DNA of 64,000 nucleotides, from IMG/VR virus record IMGVR_UViG_3300028874_000370, positions 1 through 64,000 of that record; one strand, written 5' to 3'. The notes below the pieces were generated by a model. That model was given only the letters and a program-made list of their open reading frames with translations, was not told the DNA's origin and did no database searches. The DNA is from a virus. The translations under genes and the position numbers were made by a program. The number at the start of each line of letters is the position of its first letter. Within the stretch, counting starts at the first letter, position 1. Positions 31,353 through 39,733 of the stretch are shown here, in pieces.

Positions 31353-31790
31353 TTAAAGCGGAAGATGTTCGACTTCGATTCCTGCTTTTTCAAGTAACTC
31401 TACACCAGCCAAATCTCGATATGGAGTACCATATTTCACTTTAGTAATCCCGGATTGAATAATAGCTTTAGCACATTGTACACACGGCGAAAGAGTAACA
31501 TACATAGTTGATCCTTCACCACTTTCAGTTGATCTAGCTAACTTACAAATCAAGTTCATTTCAGAATGAATCACATCTGGTTTTGTTACGCCATCTTCAT
31601 CTTCACACGAGTTATCAAAGCCGGATGGTGTGCCATTCCATCCCATAGAAATGATTTGTCCATTTTTTTCTAAAATAGACCCTACTTTATTTCTGTTAGC
31701 ATGAGACATCAATGATACACGTTTAGCTAGATCCATATAAAGTTTATCAAACTTTAGAGTTTTTACTAACGAGTCCTTTTCTAAGTCCAT
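31353..31790 (-). CDS. cd: Deoxycytidylate (dCMP) deaminase
   Basis: 145 aa. The zinc-dependent active site is HSEMN (75-79) and SPCVQC (101-106), with GWNGTPSGFDN (50-60) as the substrate loop. It converts dCMP to dUMP for thymidylate synthesis, as T4 cd does, and complements DHFR and ribonucleotide reductase in this window. Its promoter is embedded in a 10-bp inverted repeat. Confidence 0.9.
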   Translation of the reverse strand: MDLEKDSLVKTLKFDKLYMDLAKRVSLMSHANRNKVGSILEKNGQIISMGWNGTPSGFDNSCEDEDGVTKPDVIHSEMNLICKLARSTESGEGSTMYVTLSPCVQCAKAIIQSGITKVKYGTPYRDLAGVELLEKAGIEVEHLPL

Positions 31791-31817
31791 TAGGAATTTC
31801 CTCAGATATTATTCTTA

Positions 31818-31849
31818 TTAGGCTGTGACAATATTATACCACAGCCTAA
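31818..31849. repeat. 10-bp inverted repeat around a promoter
   Basis: TTAGGCTGTG and its exact complement flank a 12-base spacer that contains the -10 element of the dCMP deaminase promoter. It could be an operator, or a weak terminator for the upstream gene at 31859. Confidence 0.55.
31833..31841 (-). promoter_or_regulatory. Extended -10 promoter (TGGTATAAT)
   Basis: Minus-strand TGGTATAAT, 43 bases ahead of the dCMP deaminase ATG, inside the inverted repeat 31818-31849. Confidence 0.5.
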
Positions 31850-31858
31850 GTACGGAAA

Positions 31859-32296
31859 TCATTTGTTTGTGGCCCAAACCTTTGTGAATTTTTCTGCGAA
31901 TTCTGCTGTGATATGAATCATTTCTGCACAATTTAATTCTTCATGCAATTCATCATAGACTTCTCCACCTTCATCACTATCATCTTTCTCAGCAATTTTC
32001 AATAGATCACGAATCTTAATAGTGGTTTCACGAGTATGTTCATATGTGAATGTTACTTGGTGATAACTTTTGTTTTCATTAATTGTTTTTTCATACAGCT
32101 CATATTGAAAAACGAGTTCTGCTCCAGTCGAGGTTTTGACCGGAAGATCAAACTTTTCAGGAAAGCCTTCACTCTGTACTTTTTCAGCTAGCACATCTAG
32201 TATTTTGGAATCCTTCAACATTCCAGCTTCAAGTGCTTTTGAGATTGTAATTGCTTTATCTTCAGCGATAAATTCTTTGAATACTTTGAATTTCAT
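31859..32296 (-). CDS. Putative capsid-targeted internal protein, 145 aa
   Basis: Begins MKFKVFKEFIAE-D, closely resembling T4 capsid-targeting peptides (T4 IPIII starts MKTYQEFIAE-A) with the I-x-E cleavage pattern at E12. The rest is acidic with no recognised domain. A GATAAATA late promoter lies about 35 bases upstream. Targeting and cleavage by a gp21-type protease are inferred from the N-terminus only. Confidence 0.6.
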   Translation of the reverse strand: MKFKVFKEFIAEDKAITISKALEAGMLKDSKILDVLAEKVQSEGFPEKFDLPVKTSTGAELVFQYELYEKTINENKSYHQVTFTYEHTRETTIKIRDLLKIAEKDDSDEGGEVYDELHEELNCAEMIHITAEFAEKFTKVWATNK

Positions 32297-32327
32297 AATA
32301 GTTCCACATAGGGAGAATTGTTATACA

Positions 32328-32335
32328 TATTTATC
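32328..32335 (-). promoter_or_regulatory. Late-promoter variant GATAAATA
   Basis: Minus strand, ahead of the capsid-targeted protein gene starting at 32296. Confidence 0.5.
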
Positions 32336-32352
32336 ATTAAGCTAATCTATAT

Positions 32353-32805
32353 TCAATCATTTCTTATTAATGCAAATGCTTTAACTTTTCTGCCAAAAAT
32401 ATGTTTATCTGATATATCATAAGTATACCCAGATACTCTAAAGCGCTTCAGCATTCTAGCGTATAATCGTGCCCTATTATCAGAATCATTTTCCTTTTCG
32501 GCGGTAAATTCTATTAGCTTTGGTTTATATTTTTCAATGAATTCCAATAATGAATCTTTGACCATGGAAAACACTTCTAATTCATTTCCACTCCCAGTAA
32601 TATCATATGTACTACTTTCGCCATCTTCACTTTTCTTAAATTCTTCAAAAGTCACATACCAAAAATTTTCACCTTTCTCATCGTCATGATCAGCTCTAAA
32701 TACAATATCCCTATTCCCAATAGTTGCCCTGGTAAAAAAAGAATAGTGGTTGGCTTTCTCTACAGTGTATTTAACTTTTTTATTTAGTATTTCTTTAAGT
32801 AGCAT
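32353..32805 (-). CDS. Tandem paralog family member 1 (EILN family)
   Basis: 150 aa from MLLKEILNKKVKYTV. It shares with its three upstream neighbours the order: EILN start, a beta-rich NRDIVFRADHDD region, a TGSGNELEVFSMVKDSL helix, then IEFTAEKENDSDNRARLY and a RFRVSGYTYD end. The N-terminal segment resembles a capsid-targeting peptide but lacks the L-x-E end. Function unknown; last gene of the array. Confidence 0.65.
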   Translation of the reverse strand: MLLKEILNKKVKYTVEKANHYSFFTRATIGNRDIVFRADHDDEKGENFWYVTFEEFKKSEDGESSTYDITGSGNELEVFSMVKDSLLEFIEKYKPKLIEFTAEKENDSDNRARLYARMLKRFRVSGYTYDISDKHIFGRKVKAFALIRND

Positions 32806-32810
32806 AATAT

Positions 32811-33248
32811 TCAATCATTTCTTATTAACTTAAACAAACTTACTTTTTCATCTATATTTTTTGGTTGGTGATATGTATATCCTGGTATTTTAAACCTGCT
32901 CATCATACGGTCATACAATTTTGATCTACTATCAGAATCGTTTGATTTTTCGGAAGTAAAATAGATTTCTTTTGGATTGTATAGCTCAATGAATTCTTCA
33001 ATAGATGCTTTGATCATACTGAATACTTCTAGTTCATTACCACTTCCTGTTTTCTTATATGTGCCTTTAGAATGCCTATCATTGGCTTGGTATTCGGTAA
33101 ACTCTACTGCCCATTCATCATCAGTATTGATAGATGCTGTAAATTTTATATCACGACTGCCAATTCTAGCCATTGTCGAGAATGTAGAAGCATTTTGCTT
33201 AACAATATCATAAATCACATTCTTATTTAATATTTCTTTAAGTAGCAT
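32811..33248 (-). CDS. Tandem paralog family member 2 (EILN family)
   Basis: 145 aa from MLLKEILNKNVIYDI; the open frame extends 13 codons upstream into the previous gene. It has the shared blocks TGSGNELEVFSMIKASI and YFTSEKSNDSDSRSKLYD. The start lies 2 bases from the preceding stop and its stop is 5 bases from the next start, so the array is translationally coupled. Confidence 0.65.
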   Translation of the reverse strand: MLLKEILNKNVIYDIVKQNASTFSTMARIGSRDIKFTASINTDDEWAVEFTEYQANDRHSKGTYKKTGSGNELEVFSMIKASIEEFIELYNPKEIYFTSEKSNDSDSRSKLYDRMMSRFKIPGYTYHQPKNIDEKVSLFKLIRND

Positions 33249-33249
33249 A

Positions 33250-33693
33250 TCAGTCTTTAGTAATAGAAAAGGTTTCTTCATTATCACCAGGCATAATGCC
33301 GCGATGGACAGTATACCCAGGAAGTTTAAAACGATTTATCAATCGTTCATATGTATCAGCTCTAGCTGTTTTTAATTTGCCACTATCACTTTTTGCTTCG
33401 AATGTAATCATCCCAGGATCATGTTTTTCAATAAAAGCAAAAATTGAATCTTTAACAAAAGAGAAAACTTCTAATTGATTCTTATCATTAGTCGGAACAT
33501 ATGAAAGTCTTTGTAGACCAATATCATTCTTTTGCACATCACCAAAAGCGATACCCCATTTTCTACCACCCATTTTCACAGCAGCAAAATTAAATGTTTT
33601 ATTGCCAATTTTAATTTCTGTAAAATATTGTCTATCATTATCTTTAATCACAGAGAATGATGATTTTTTATTTAAGATTTCTTTAATCAACAT
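33250..33693 (-). CDS. Tandem paralog family member 3 (EILN family)
   Basis: 147 aa from MLIKEILNKKSSFSV, overlapping the previous gene by 11 bases. It carries the shared blocks KNQLEVFSFVKDSIFAFIEK, MITFEAKSDSGKLKTARA and RFKLPGYTVH. It is the most divergent of the four full copies, lacking the TGSG before the helix. Confidence 0.65.
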   Translation of the reverse strand: MLIKEILNKKSSFSVIKDNDRQYFTEIKIGNKTFNFAAVKMGGRKWGIAFGDVQKNDIGLQRLSYVPTNDKNQLEVFSFVKDSIFAFIEKHDPGMITFEAKSDSGKLKTARADTYERLINRFKLPGYTVHRGIMPGDNEETFSITKD

Positions 33694-34129
33694 CGTTTGG
33701 ATCCTTTTTGATAATGAATACATCTTTGCGACGACCTTTTAGGCGCTCAACATTATATCCAGGAATTTTGAATCTAGCTAATAATTTATCGTACAATTCA
33801 GCTCTAGTATTACGAGGCTTATCGATATCATCTTTCATCGCAGAGAATTCCATCTTCTCAGGTTTATACTTTTCGATGAATGCCAATAATGAATCCTTTA
33901 CCATAGCAAAGACTTCCAATTCTTTACCACTTCCGGTTTGTGTAGAATCTAAATGCCCATCTACTCCACGCTCATGAAAAGAAATATCCCAATACTTTAC
34001 ATCATCAAAATAATCAGCAATGAATTCTATTTGGCGCCCATTTATAGTCGCTATAGTCTCAAATCTAGTTTTATTAGATTGAAGAACTTTAAACTTAGAA
34101 GATGTATTAAGGATTTCTTTAATTAGCAT
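33683..34129 (-). CDS. Tandem paralog family member 4 (EILN family)
   Basis: 148 aa from MLIKEILNTSSKFKV. It carries INGRQIEFIADYFDD, TGSGKELEVFAMVKDSL and RFKIPGYNVERLKG. The start overlaps the stop of the truncated 31-aa relative (TAATG). Ubiquity of the helix and the TAEK-like block suggests a common fold. Function unknown. Confidence 0.65.
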   Translation of the reverse strand: MLIKEILNTSSKFKVLQSNKTRFETIATINGRQIEFIADYFDDVKYWDISFHERGVDGHLDSTQTGSGKELEVFAMVKDSLLAFIEKYKPEKMEFSAMKDDIDKPRNTRAELYDKLLARFKIPGYNVERLKGRRKDVFIIKKDPNDVD

Positions 34130-34224
34130 TATTTATAATTCTCATTGTTTAACAAGCACAATCTACTATTGTCAGTAAACATTTTCCATTCTATTTTTTT
34201 ATTAAATATTTCACATACTAACAT
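34129..34224 (-). CDS. Truncated relative of the EILN family, 31 aa
   Basis: MLVCEIFNKKIEWKMFTDNS and a stop at residue 32. The first 14 residues match the starts of the four downstream paralogs, and the stop overlaps the ATG of copy 4. It looks like a degenerate fifth copy kept as a coupled leader peptide, just after the nrdA terminator and a late-promoter variant. Confidence 0.45.
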   Translation of the reverse strand: MLVCEIFNKKIEWKMFTDNSRLCLLNNENYK

Positions 34225-34229
34225 ACTAA

Positions 34230-34254
34230 AATACCTCCAAGTTCTGGAGGTATT
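34230..34254 (-). terminator. Rho-independent terminator of nrdBA
   Basis: AATACCTCCA/TGGAGGTATT 10-bp stem, 5-base loop, then TTTT on the minus strand. The late-promoter variant overlaps its upstream arm. Confidence 0.75.
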
Positions 34255-34258
34255 TATC
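34251..34258 (-). promoter_or_regulatory. Late-promoter variant GATAAATA
   Basis: Minus strand, ahead of the EILN array; it overlaps the terminator stem, so initiation and termination share sequence. Confidence 0.45.
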
Positions 34259-34281
34259 TATTTAGTTAGGTTAAATAGCTG

Positions 34282-36498
34282 TTATTGACAAGCTATACAT
34301 TCTTCACCTTTACTACCAGATACACCAGCTTTAGAATAGATGTAATAAAGTGCATGAATCATTTCATCTTCAAAAGCTATTTGATGGATACGTGCAATGT
34401 ATGCTTCATCCGCATCAGCACTAAAGAACAGATTAACCGATTGTCCTTGATCAATAAACCTTTGGCGTTGAGATGCCATTCTGAGAATTGCTTCTTGATT
34501 AATTTCAAAAGCTGTTCTGAATACCATCTTTTCATAATCATCAAGCCAATCAACACCTTGAACAGAACCCTGTGACTCGACTAGTTCTTGCCAATGTTTA
34601 CGATCATAGACCCCTTTCTTCTTCATCAAAGCAAGAAGGATTGGATTAGCACGATCCACTTCACCAGCTGCAGTCAATTGGGTAAAGGTCATTGCTGGAT
34701 CCGGGTTAATCCCTTCCGAAACTCCACCCATGATCAAAGCAGTACTCTTGGTTGGTGCTACAGCCATCGTGTGGGTATTTGCGAACCCGGTACCTTTACA
34801 CCATTCAGGCTCACCGAACACGGTCGCTAGGAACGCAGAGGCGGCTTTAGACTTTTCTTGAATGCCTTTGAATAAGATGTTGTTAAACATCATTGCTTCA
34901 AGACTTTCAAATGGAATCATTTGTGATTGGAGGTATGTATGAAAGCCGCATACTCCTAAACCAAGTGCCATTCCTTTTTCTGTTGCGCGAACTGCTTTTT
35001 CGAGACCTTCAATACCTTTTGCTTTCTTTATGAATTCTAAAGCTACACAATGTAGGAATACAGTGGCTACAAAAACAGCATCCGTATCTTTCCATTCTGG
35101 ATATTTTGAAGCATTCATCGAACTCAACACACATGTAAAGGTGTGGTATGAATCAGAGAATAATTCTATTTCCGAACAATTATGAACTAATACCCCTCTT
35201 GAAGTTAAATGTTTGTCATCTTCAGATCCAGTAATAATGTAAAAAGAATGACTATCATAATTGTCAGCTTCAACAGAAAGATCATAAACATCTTCTATTC
35301 CTGCACTAACAATAGAAATAACACTCAATCCTTTGTACTTCAACATACTATTTTTATATGTTGCAAATGGTTCTAATTCCAGCCCAACACAATATTGTGC
35401 TTCAACCCATTCGCCAGAAACAGTTGCTAATGGGTGATCTGGAGTACACTTAAATGTATCGCCATTTGAAAGAGTGAGCTCGATTATTTCACGGATTCCG
35501 GTTTTGAAAGCCTTTGCTTTTTTAATATCATGTTTCCAATTTGATCCTTCTAGAAGACCTCCACCTCTAATTCCTCTATTTTTAGCTTTTGATTTATTTG
35601 CAGAGTATACTTCAAATTGTACATTTTCTTCAGCCAATTGTTTGATTGAAACAGCATTACGTCCATCAGCCACTGCTACTTTTGTATCACCACTAAAACA
35701 AAGATTTGATGCGGTTACATATAGATTATTATTGATATATGCTTGTGGTCTATATCTATTAACCTTATCGATGAAATGATAATATCCTTTCCCAGTAACC
35801 ATCTTAACTTTCTGGGTCTTTTTAAATCTACGATGATATTCTGGATTACCGTCATTCAATCCTTTAACAAACTCATCGGTAATAGTCCAACCTAGATTTG
35901 CATCATCTGGATTGGATTCAACAAAGTGAATGATTTCATCAAAGTCACCATGAGTTGGTTTGAAGTATGCAGCAAATGATCCACGTCTTGCTGTGCCTTG
36001 TGCGACATCTCGCATATCTTGGATAAAGCCTTTGAATACTGGTAATGGCCCAGATGCGGTTCCACCAACAGATATATCTGAGCCACGGGCACGAATATCA
36101 TTTAGATAACCAGATGTCCCAAATCCATGTTTAGTCAATATAGCTGTTTCGTGGCGGGATTTATAAAATTCATTAATAGAATCGCCGACATATTGACCAG
36201 AACATGATACAGGCATACCGCGATTTGTTCCCATGTTAGCTAGGATTGGGGTTGAACATGAGACCCAGCCTTTCCAGAGAATTTCAAAGAAACGAGCTTC
36301 CCAATCATTACCATCTGGCATATGAGCGGCTGCAGTTTTAGCAATCCGTTGGTATTGTTCTTTTACTGTTTTTGCTTCATACAAGTATTTAGATTTGAAC
36401 ATTTGCCACGATCCAGTTGAAAAAAATTCTGGCATGGTTCCATCTAATTGCATTTGCTTACGTTCAGCACTTAATTCTTCGTATTTATTCTTTGCCAT
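34282..36498 (-). CDS. nrdA: Ribonucleotide reductase large subunit NrdA with intein
   Basis: 738 aa, of which 174 are an intein. The mature 564-aa protein has the class I alpha features: SCSTPILANMGT, the NLCSEI active-site cysteine (re-formed after splicing), an MNASKYPEW stretch and the C-terminal redox pair CIACQ. It lacks an N-terminal ATP cone, so overall activity regulation may be absent. It reduces ribonucleotides to deoxyribonucleotides with NrdB, encoded just upstream (one base between stop and start). Confidence 0.93.
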   Translation of the reverse strand: MAKNKYEELSAERKQMQLDGTMPEFFSTGSWQMFKSKYLYEAKTVKEQYQRIAKTAAAHMPDGNDWEARFFEILWKGWVSCSTPILANMGTNRGMPVSCSGQYVGDSINEFYKSRHETAILTKHGFGTSGYLNDIRARGSDISVGGTASGPLPVFKGFIQDMRDVAQGTARRGSFAAYFKPTHGDFDEIIHFVESNPDDANLGWTITDEFVKGLNDGNPEYHRRFKKTQKVKMVTGKGYYHFIDKVNRYRPQAYINNNLYVTASNLCFSGDTKVAVADGRNAVSIKQLAEENVQFEVYSANKSKAKNRGIRGGGLLEGSNWKHDIKKAKAFKTGIREIIELTLSNGDTFKCTPDHPLATVSGEWVEAQYCVGLELEPFATYKNSMLKYKGLSVISIVSAGIEDVYDLSVEADNYDSHSFYIITGSEDDKHLTSRGVLVHNCSEIELFSDSYHTFTCVLSSMNASKYPEWKDTDAVFVATVFLHCVALEFIKKAKGIEGLEKAVRATEKGMALGLGVCGFHTYLQSQMIPFESLEAMMFNNILFKGIQEKSKAASAFLATVFGEPEWCKGTGFANTHTMAVAPTKSTALIMGGVSEGINPDPAMTFTQLTAAGEVDRANPILLALMKKKGVYDRKHWQELVESQGSVQGVDWLDDYEKMVFRTAFEINQEAILRMASQRQRFIDQGQSVNLFFSADADEAYIARIHQIAFEDEMIHALYYIYSKAGVSGSKGEECIACQ
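35179..35700 (-). mobile_element. Mini-intein in NrdA, 174 aa
   Basis: Begins at C267 (CFSGDTKVAVADG, block A), has CTPDHPLAT with the T-x-x-H of block B, VYDLSVEADNYDSHSF of block F and ends GVLVHN followed by C441. Splicing would join ASNL to CSEIEL, placing the insert exactly at the catalytic cysteine. There is no LAGLIDADG or HNH segment, so it is a mini-intein without a homing nuclease. An extra stretch of about 15 residues separates blocks F and G. Confidence 0.88.
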
Positions 36499-36499
36499 A

Positions 36500-37501
36500 T
36501 TATTTTAATTCCCAGGTAAAACCTTCTTCTTCCCACTCTCTATTATATTGATTGCCAACTCCAGAAAAGAAATCATTGAATGCAAATGAATTCGTGCCAT
36601 CGTAGTACCATTCGGCTATTGGGTTGTACGTGACTTCATAAATCTTTTTATAACCAAGATTGGTTAGACAGATATTGATTCGACTCTGGACGAAGTGTTT
36701 AAGTTGTGTTTCAGTGATGTTTTCGATCTTGCCTTTTTCAAAGAACATTTCTATAATCCGGCATTCATGTTCATAGACTTGTTTAGCAATTTCTACTATG
36801 TTTTTTTCTAAGTTTTGTTCTTGTTCTTCAGTTAGATAAACTTCTGATTTATGAGTTTTGAATAACCAAGCACCAGCTTCAGCGTGGATGTTTTCATCTC
36901 TGTTTGAGAAGTTAACACCACGACAAATGTTGACATTTAGATTTTTACCGTTTGATTGGAAGTGTTTCAGAAAAGCGAATGAGCTATTTAAAACTGCGCC
37001 TTCGATAAATGTAAACCCACCTAAAGAAAGAAGTTCATCTTCATGATTTAAGATACTGTCAATAAATTCCATTCTAGCTTTTAATACAGGATCATTAACA
37101 TATGAATCATAAAATTCATCTGTGGCAATCCCAAGAACTTCATTGATTTTGCTATAGAATGGAGCATGTATATTGAGTTCAAAAAAACTAAAACAATTTG
37201 CCATACGTTGGATATCAGGACGAGGATACCGTTTTGCTATTACGCCGCCCCAATATTCTTGTCCTACAATAAGTTCATATTTGGTAAAGAGTTTTAGAGC
37301 AGTGATAGTAGCATGTTGCTCTGATAGAGTTGTATTGACTTTAAGATCTTGAATATCTTTTTCAACTTTGATTTCCGTCGGTGGCCAGAAAATCGAATTT
37401 TGAAGATCTGCAAATGCAATGGCTTGTGGGTAGTCGATTGTGTAGGAAGTCTTCTTTTGCTTTATGCGCGGAATCTTCCCGTCTTTTGTTGTGTAAATCA
37501 T
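36500..37501 (-). CDS. nrdB: Ribonucleotide reductase small subunit NrdB
   Basis: 333 aa. It has the ferritin-like four-helix core with carboxylate ligands in EQHATITALKLFTKYELIVGQEYW and NRDENIHAEAGAWLF, the radical tyrosine region and the C-terminal tail. It supplies the tyrosyl radical to NrdA. The two genes are one operon ending at the terminator 34230-34254. Confidence 0.92.
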   Translation of the reverse strand: MIYTTKDGKIPRIKQKKTSYTIDYPQAIAFADLQNSIFWPPTEIKVEKDIQDLKVNTTLSEQHATITALKLFTKYELIVGQEYWGGVIAKRYPRPDIQRMANCFSFFELNIHAPFYSKINEVLGIATDEFYDSYVNDPVLKARMEFIDSILNHEDELLSLGGFTFIEGAVLNSSFAFLKHFQSNGKNLNVNICRGVNFSNRDENIHAEAGAWLFKTHKSEVYLTEEQEQNLEKNIVEIAKQVYEHECRIIEMFFEKGKIENITETQLKHFVQSRINICLTNLGYKKIYEVTYNPIAEWYYDGTNSFAFNDFFSGVGNQYNREWEEEGFTWELK

Positions 37502-37570
37502 TTAATCCCCGAATTTTTATTTTTATTTTGCGGGCCCGATATCCGGGTCATGCCGTGTTACTTTTTTATT

Positions 37571-38146
37571 TTACTGCGATGATACCCAAGCTTGGAGTGC
37601 ATTGACTCGATTTGTCCAACCAGTTAAAAATTTAGCATCACCTGGATTAGAAGCAACAATCGAATTGTAATGAGCTTGGCGTACATTTAGATAGACGATA
37701 CAAAGACCAGGAATATCAGTACATGCAGATAGAGCGGCAAGAGTTGCTGGTCCGATGTTACCATCAGAAACAACACCTAATGCAGATTGCAGAAATTTAG
37801 CAGCTGTTCCAACGCCAAGATTAACCGCAGAATCGAAATGAATCGCACTCAATGGAATAGACATATTAACACATTGTGCCACTGTCCAGTATTGATTGAA
37901 ATAAATATTTTGAGCTTGAGCAAGGGTTAAAGTGCTTACATTAACTGTAGGATTATTATTCTGAGAGATACCAAATTTAGTTGTGCCACCAGAATCACCT
38001 TGGATATTTATATACCCACAAGCATATCGATGCTGTTGAGTATCAATTAATCCTTGGATTACAGCTGGGTCGGTGATATTAAAAAATGGTCCTACTTCTG
38101 ACTGCATTGTTAACATAAATGCAGTAATAAAATCCGTGCTAAACAT
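37571..38146 (-). CDS. Glycoside hydrolase family 108 lysozyme with peptidoglycan-binding domain
   Basis: 191 aa from MFSTDFITAFMLTMQSEVG. The catalytic-type glutamate lies in SEVGPF, followed by GDSGGTTKFGISQ, the GH108 signature. FDSAVNLGVGTAAKFLQSAL and VVSDGNIGPATLAAL form the peptidoglycan-binding part (PG_binding_3 type). It likely hydrolyses cell-wall glycan at lysis or as a tail-associated enzyme. An exact late promoter lies upstream. Confidence 0.85.
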   Translation of the reverse strand: MFSTDFITAFMLTMQSEVGPFFNITDPAVIQGLIDTQQHRYACGYINIQGDSGGTTKFGISQNNNPTVNVSTLTLAQAQNIYFNQYWTVAQCVNMSIPLSAIHFDSAVNLGVGTAAKFLQSALGVVSDGNIGPATLAALSACTDIPGLCIVYLNVRQAHYNSIVASNPGDAKFLTGWTNRVNALQAWVSSQ

Positions 38147-38185
38147 TATACACACTCTCCAATTGCGGCTCATTCCTGACCAAAG

Positions 38186-38193
38186 TATTTATA
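38186..38193 (-). promoter_or_regulatory. T4-type late promoter
   Basis: Exact TATAAATA about 40 bases ahead of the lysozyme ATG, within a small CATTCCTGAC/GTCAGGAATG hairpin (38171-38202). Confidence 0.65.
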
Positions 38194-38224
38194 GTCAGGA
38201 ATGAGATTTTGGAGTTTAATGCGA

Positions 38225-38740
38225 TTAATAAAGTAGTTCAGCAGCACTCATATCTTTGAGATATTTTGAATAAAGATCATGCGGGCCAATCATCACACAT
38301 AGAATATTTTCGATATCATCACGCCTAACTTCGGGGCCTATTGGGTGACACATCATTGTTCCTTTAGCGACCATTGGATGATAACATGAATACACTGGAT
38401 GTAAATCAACAACACGAATTTCACCCTTTCGGATTTTAGAATCATGTGCAGACATCAATAAAACTTTATGGCTACCAGTAGCACAATTTGAAATAGGAAC
38501 AGTATCAATCGTAGTTGTCTCATCATCAACAACCAAAATATTCCAAGATGCAGGGATTATGAAAGTAAACCCTTCTACCATAACTTCAATAGAAGGACCT
38601 TTTGTTTCCTCAATATATGGGATAGTTGAAAGTTTAAAATCTTTCATTGATCCTGAAAGAACCCAATGGTGTCGAGTCACCAAAGGTGTATCCAATGAAT
38701 CCACGATAAGTGGGCGGGCGTAATCGGTGAAAATCAACAT
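38225..38740 (-). CDS. Hypothetical protein, 171 aa
   Basis: Beta-rich with several conserved-looking blocks (RHHWVLSGSMKDFKLS, LLMSAHDSKIRKGEIRVVDL, CHPIGPEV). The even mixture of beta strands and glycines could fit an enzyme or a structural protein. It does not match a family known to me. The gene lies upstream of the lysozyme on the same strand. Confidence 0.7.
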   Translation of the reverse strand: MLIFTDYARPLIVDSLDTPLVTRHHWVLSGSMKDFKLSTIPYIEETKGPSIEVMVEGFTFIIPASWNILVVDDETTTIDTVPISNCATGSHKVLLMSAHDSKIRKGEIRVVDLHPVYSCYHPMVAKGTMMCHPIGPEVRRDDIENILCVMIGPHDLYSKYLKDMSAAELLY

Positions 38741-38745
38741 CAGGT

Positions 38746-39090
38746 TTAGTATCCTAGGGTTACAGCAAGTGCATCTGACATTTCTTCTAGCTTTTGTGAT
38801 TCATCAATTTTAGGATTCATAGCTCTTTGAAGTTCATCAAAATTAAATGGAGTCATATACACAAAATTAGACGGTTTGATTGGATTTATTGACAGACGGA
38901 TATCACGATGTTCGATATCGAATTCTAAGGAAAAGCCTTGTATTTGATTAGATAAAACTAGTTTATCTAAGTCATTTTTCATATCTTGTAGTGTAATATC
39001 GTCCATAGGTTCCATCATGTATTTAGTTAGGAGTTGGCATCTTAAACTTAGTCTAAGACGCTCAACATTCATTTTGTTGAGCGCGGTCAT
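38746..39090 (-). CDS. Small protein resembling a tail sheath C-terminal domain
   Basis: 114 aa from MTALNKMNVERLRLSL. The layout LSLRCQLLTKYMMEPMDDIT, then an SLEFDIEHRDIRLSINPIKP strand pair followed by NFVYMTPFNF, loosely follows the last domain of myovirus tail sheath proteins (VCDETNN-x-PE then IYIKPVRS-x-NFI). No proper sheath is encoded next to it. Assignment is weak. Confidence 0.4.
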   Translation of the reverse strand: MTALNKMNVERLRLSLRCQLLTKYMMEPMDDITLQDMKNDLDKLVLSNQIQGFSLEFDIEHRDIRLSINPIKPSNFVYMTPFNFDELQRAMNPKIDESQKLEEMSDALAVTLGY

Positions 39091-39091
39091 A

Positions 39092-39718
39092 TTAAATCCC
39101 CAATGCACGCACTAAGGTTTCTGGCATTTCTTTGTATGTTGGAGTATTCATTGAAAGAATCGCCCCAGACATTTCTGCTTCTAAATCAATCCCGGTAAAC
39201 TTACCAACTTCGAGTTCATCGTCTGTTTTCTTGACCTGCCATGCCCCACCCGATAATGAAACATCTGAAGTGTTCTCCACTGAAGCTTTTATATTTTCTA
39301 AGAATTTCTCAATTGCAAATTCTATTTCACTACGAACGTCAATAGAAAACACATTGCGTTCAGGTATTGCATCGACTGTAGCTTTTCGTTGAAAGAACAG
39401 AATGCTGATATCCGGGTTATATCCGTTAATACCAGGAGCAATTTTAAATTCGCCAGTAAATGAAAAATTATCTAATACAAAAAGAGCATCGATATTCAAT
39501 TGTCCTTTGTCAACAACTTCACTTGGATTATTTGATTCATCGCAAATTACTATAGCTGAACGAGTTTCTTCAAAGCCATAAAGGTATTCGGTAATCAATG
39601 CGGTGATTGTTTCTCGTGTATCTTCATCATTGTAATAACCGACTACATGTTGAAGTAAATCTGTTAATTCAAAATGAATTTCTTCTACGATGACTTCTAT
39701 TCTTGCTGGAATGTTCAT
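39092..39718 (-). CDS. Protein resembling a tail sheath C-terminal domain
   Basis: 208 aa. Residues 5-95 include ELTDLLQHVVGYYNDEDTR, ICDESNNPSEVVDKGQLNID and a following strand, a pattern close to the C-terminal domain of T4-type tail sheath (helix, CDETNN-PE-ID, beta strands). The remainder (100-208) is unrecognised and ends in a helical region. It overlaps no neighbour and precedes uvsW's product by 15 bases. It may be a tail or baseplate component. Confidence 0.45.
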   Translation of the reverse strand: MNIPARIEVIVEEIHFELTDLLQHVVGYYNDEDTRETITALITEYLYGFEETRSAIVICDESNNPSEVVDKGQLNIDALFVLDNFSFTGEFKIAPGINGYNPDISILFFQRKATVDAIPERNVFSIDVRSEIEFAIEKFLENIKASVENTSDVSLSGGAWQVKKTDDELEVGKFTGIDLEAEMSGAILSMNTPTYKEMPETLVRALGI

Positions 39719-39733
39719 TATTTTTATCCTTAT

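Noticed and set aside
35179-35700. Homing endonuclease inside the intein
   Set aside because: No LAGLIDADG or HNH motif and the insert is only 174 aa, typical of a mini-intein.
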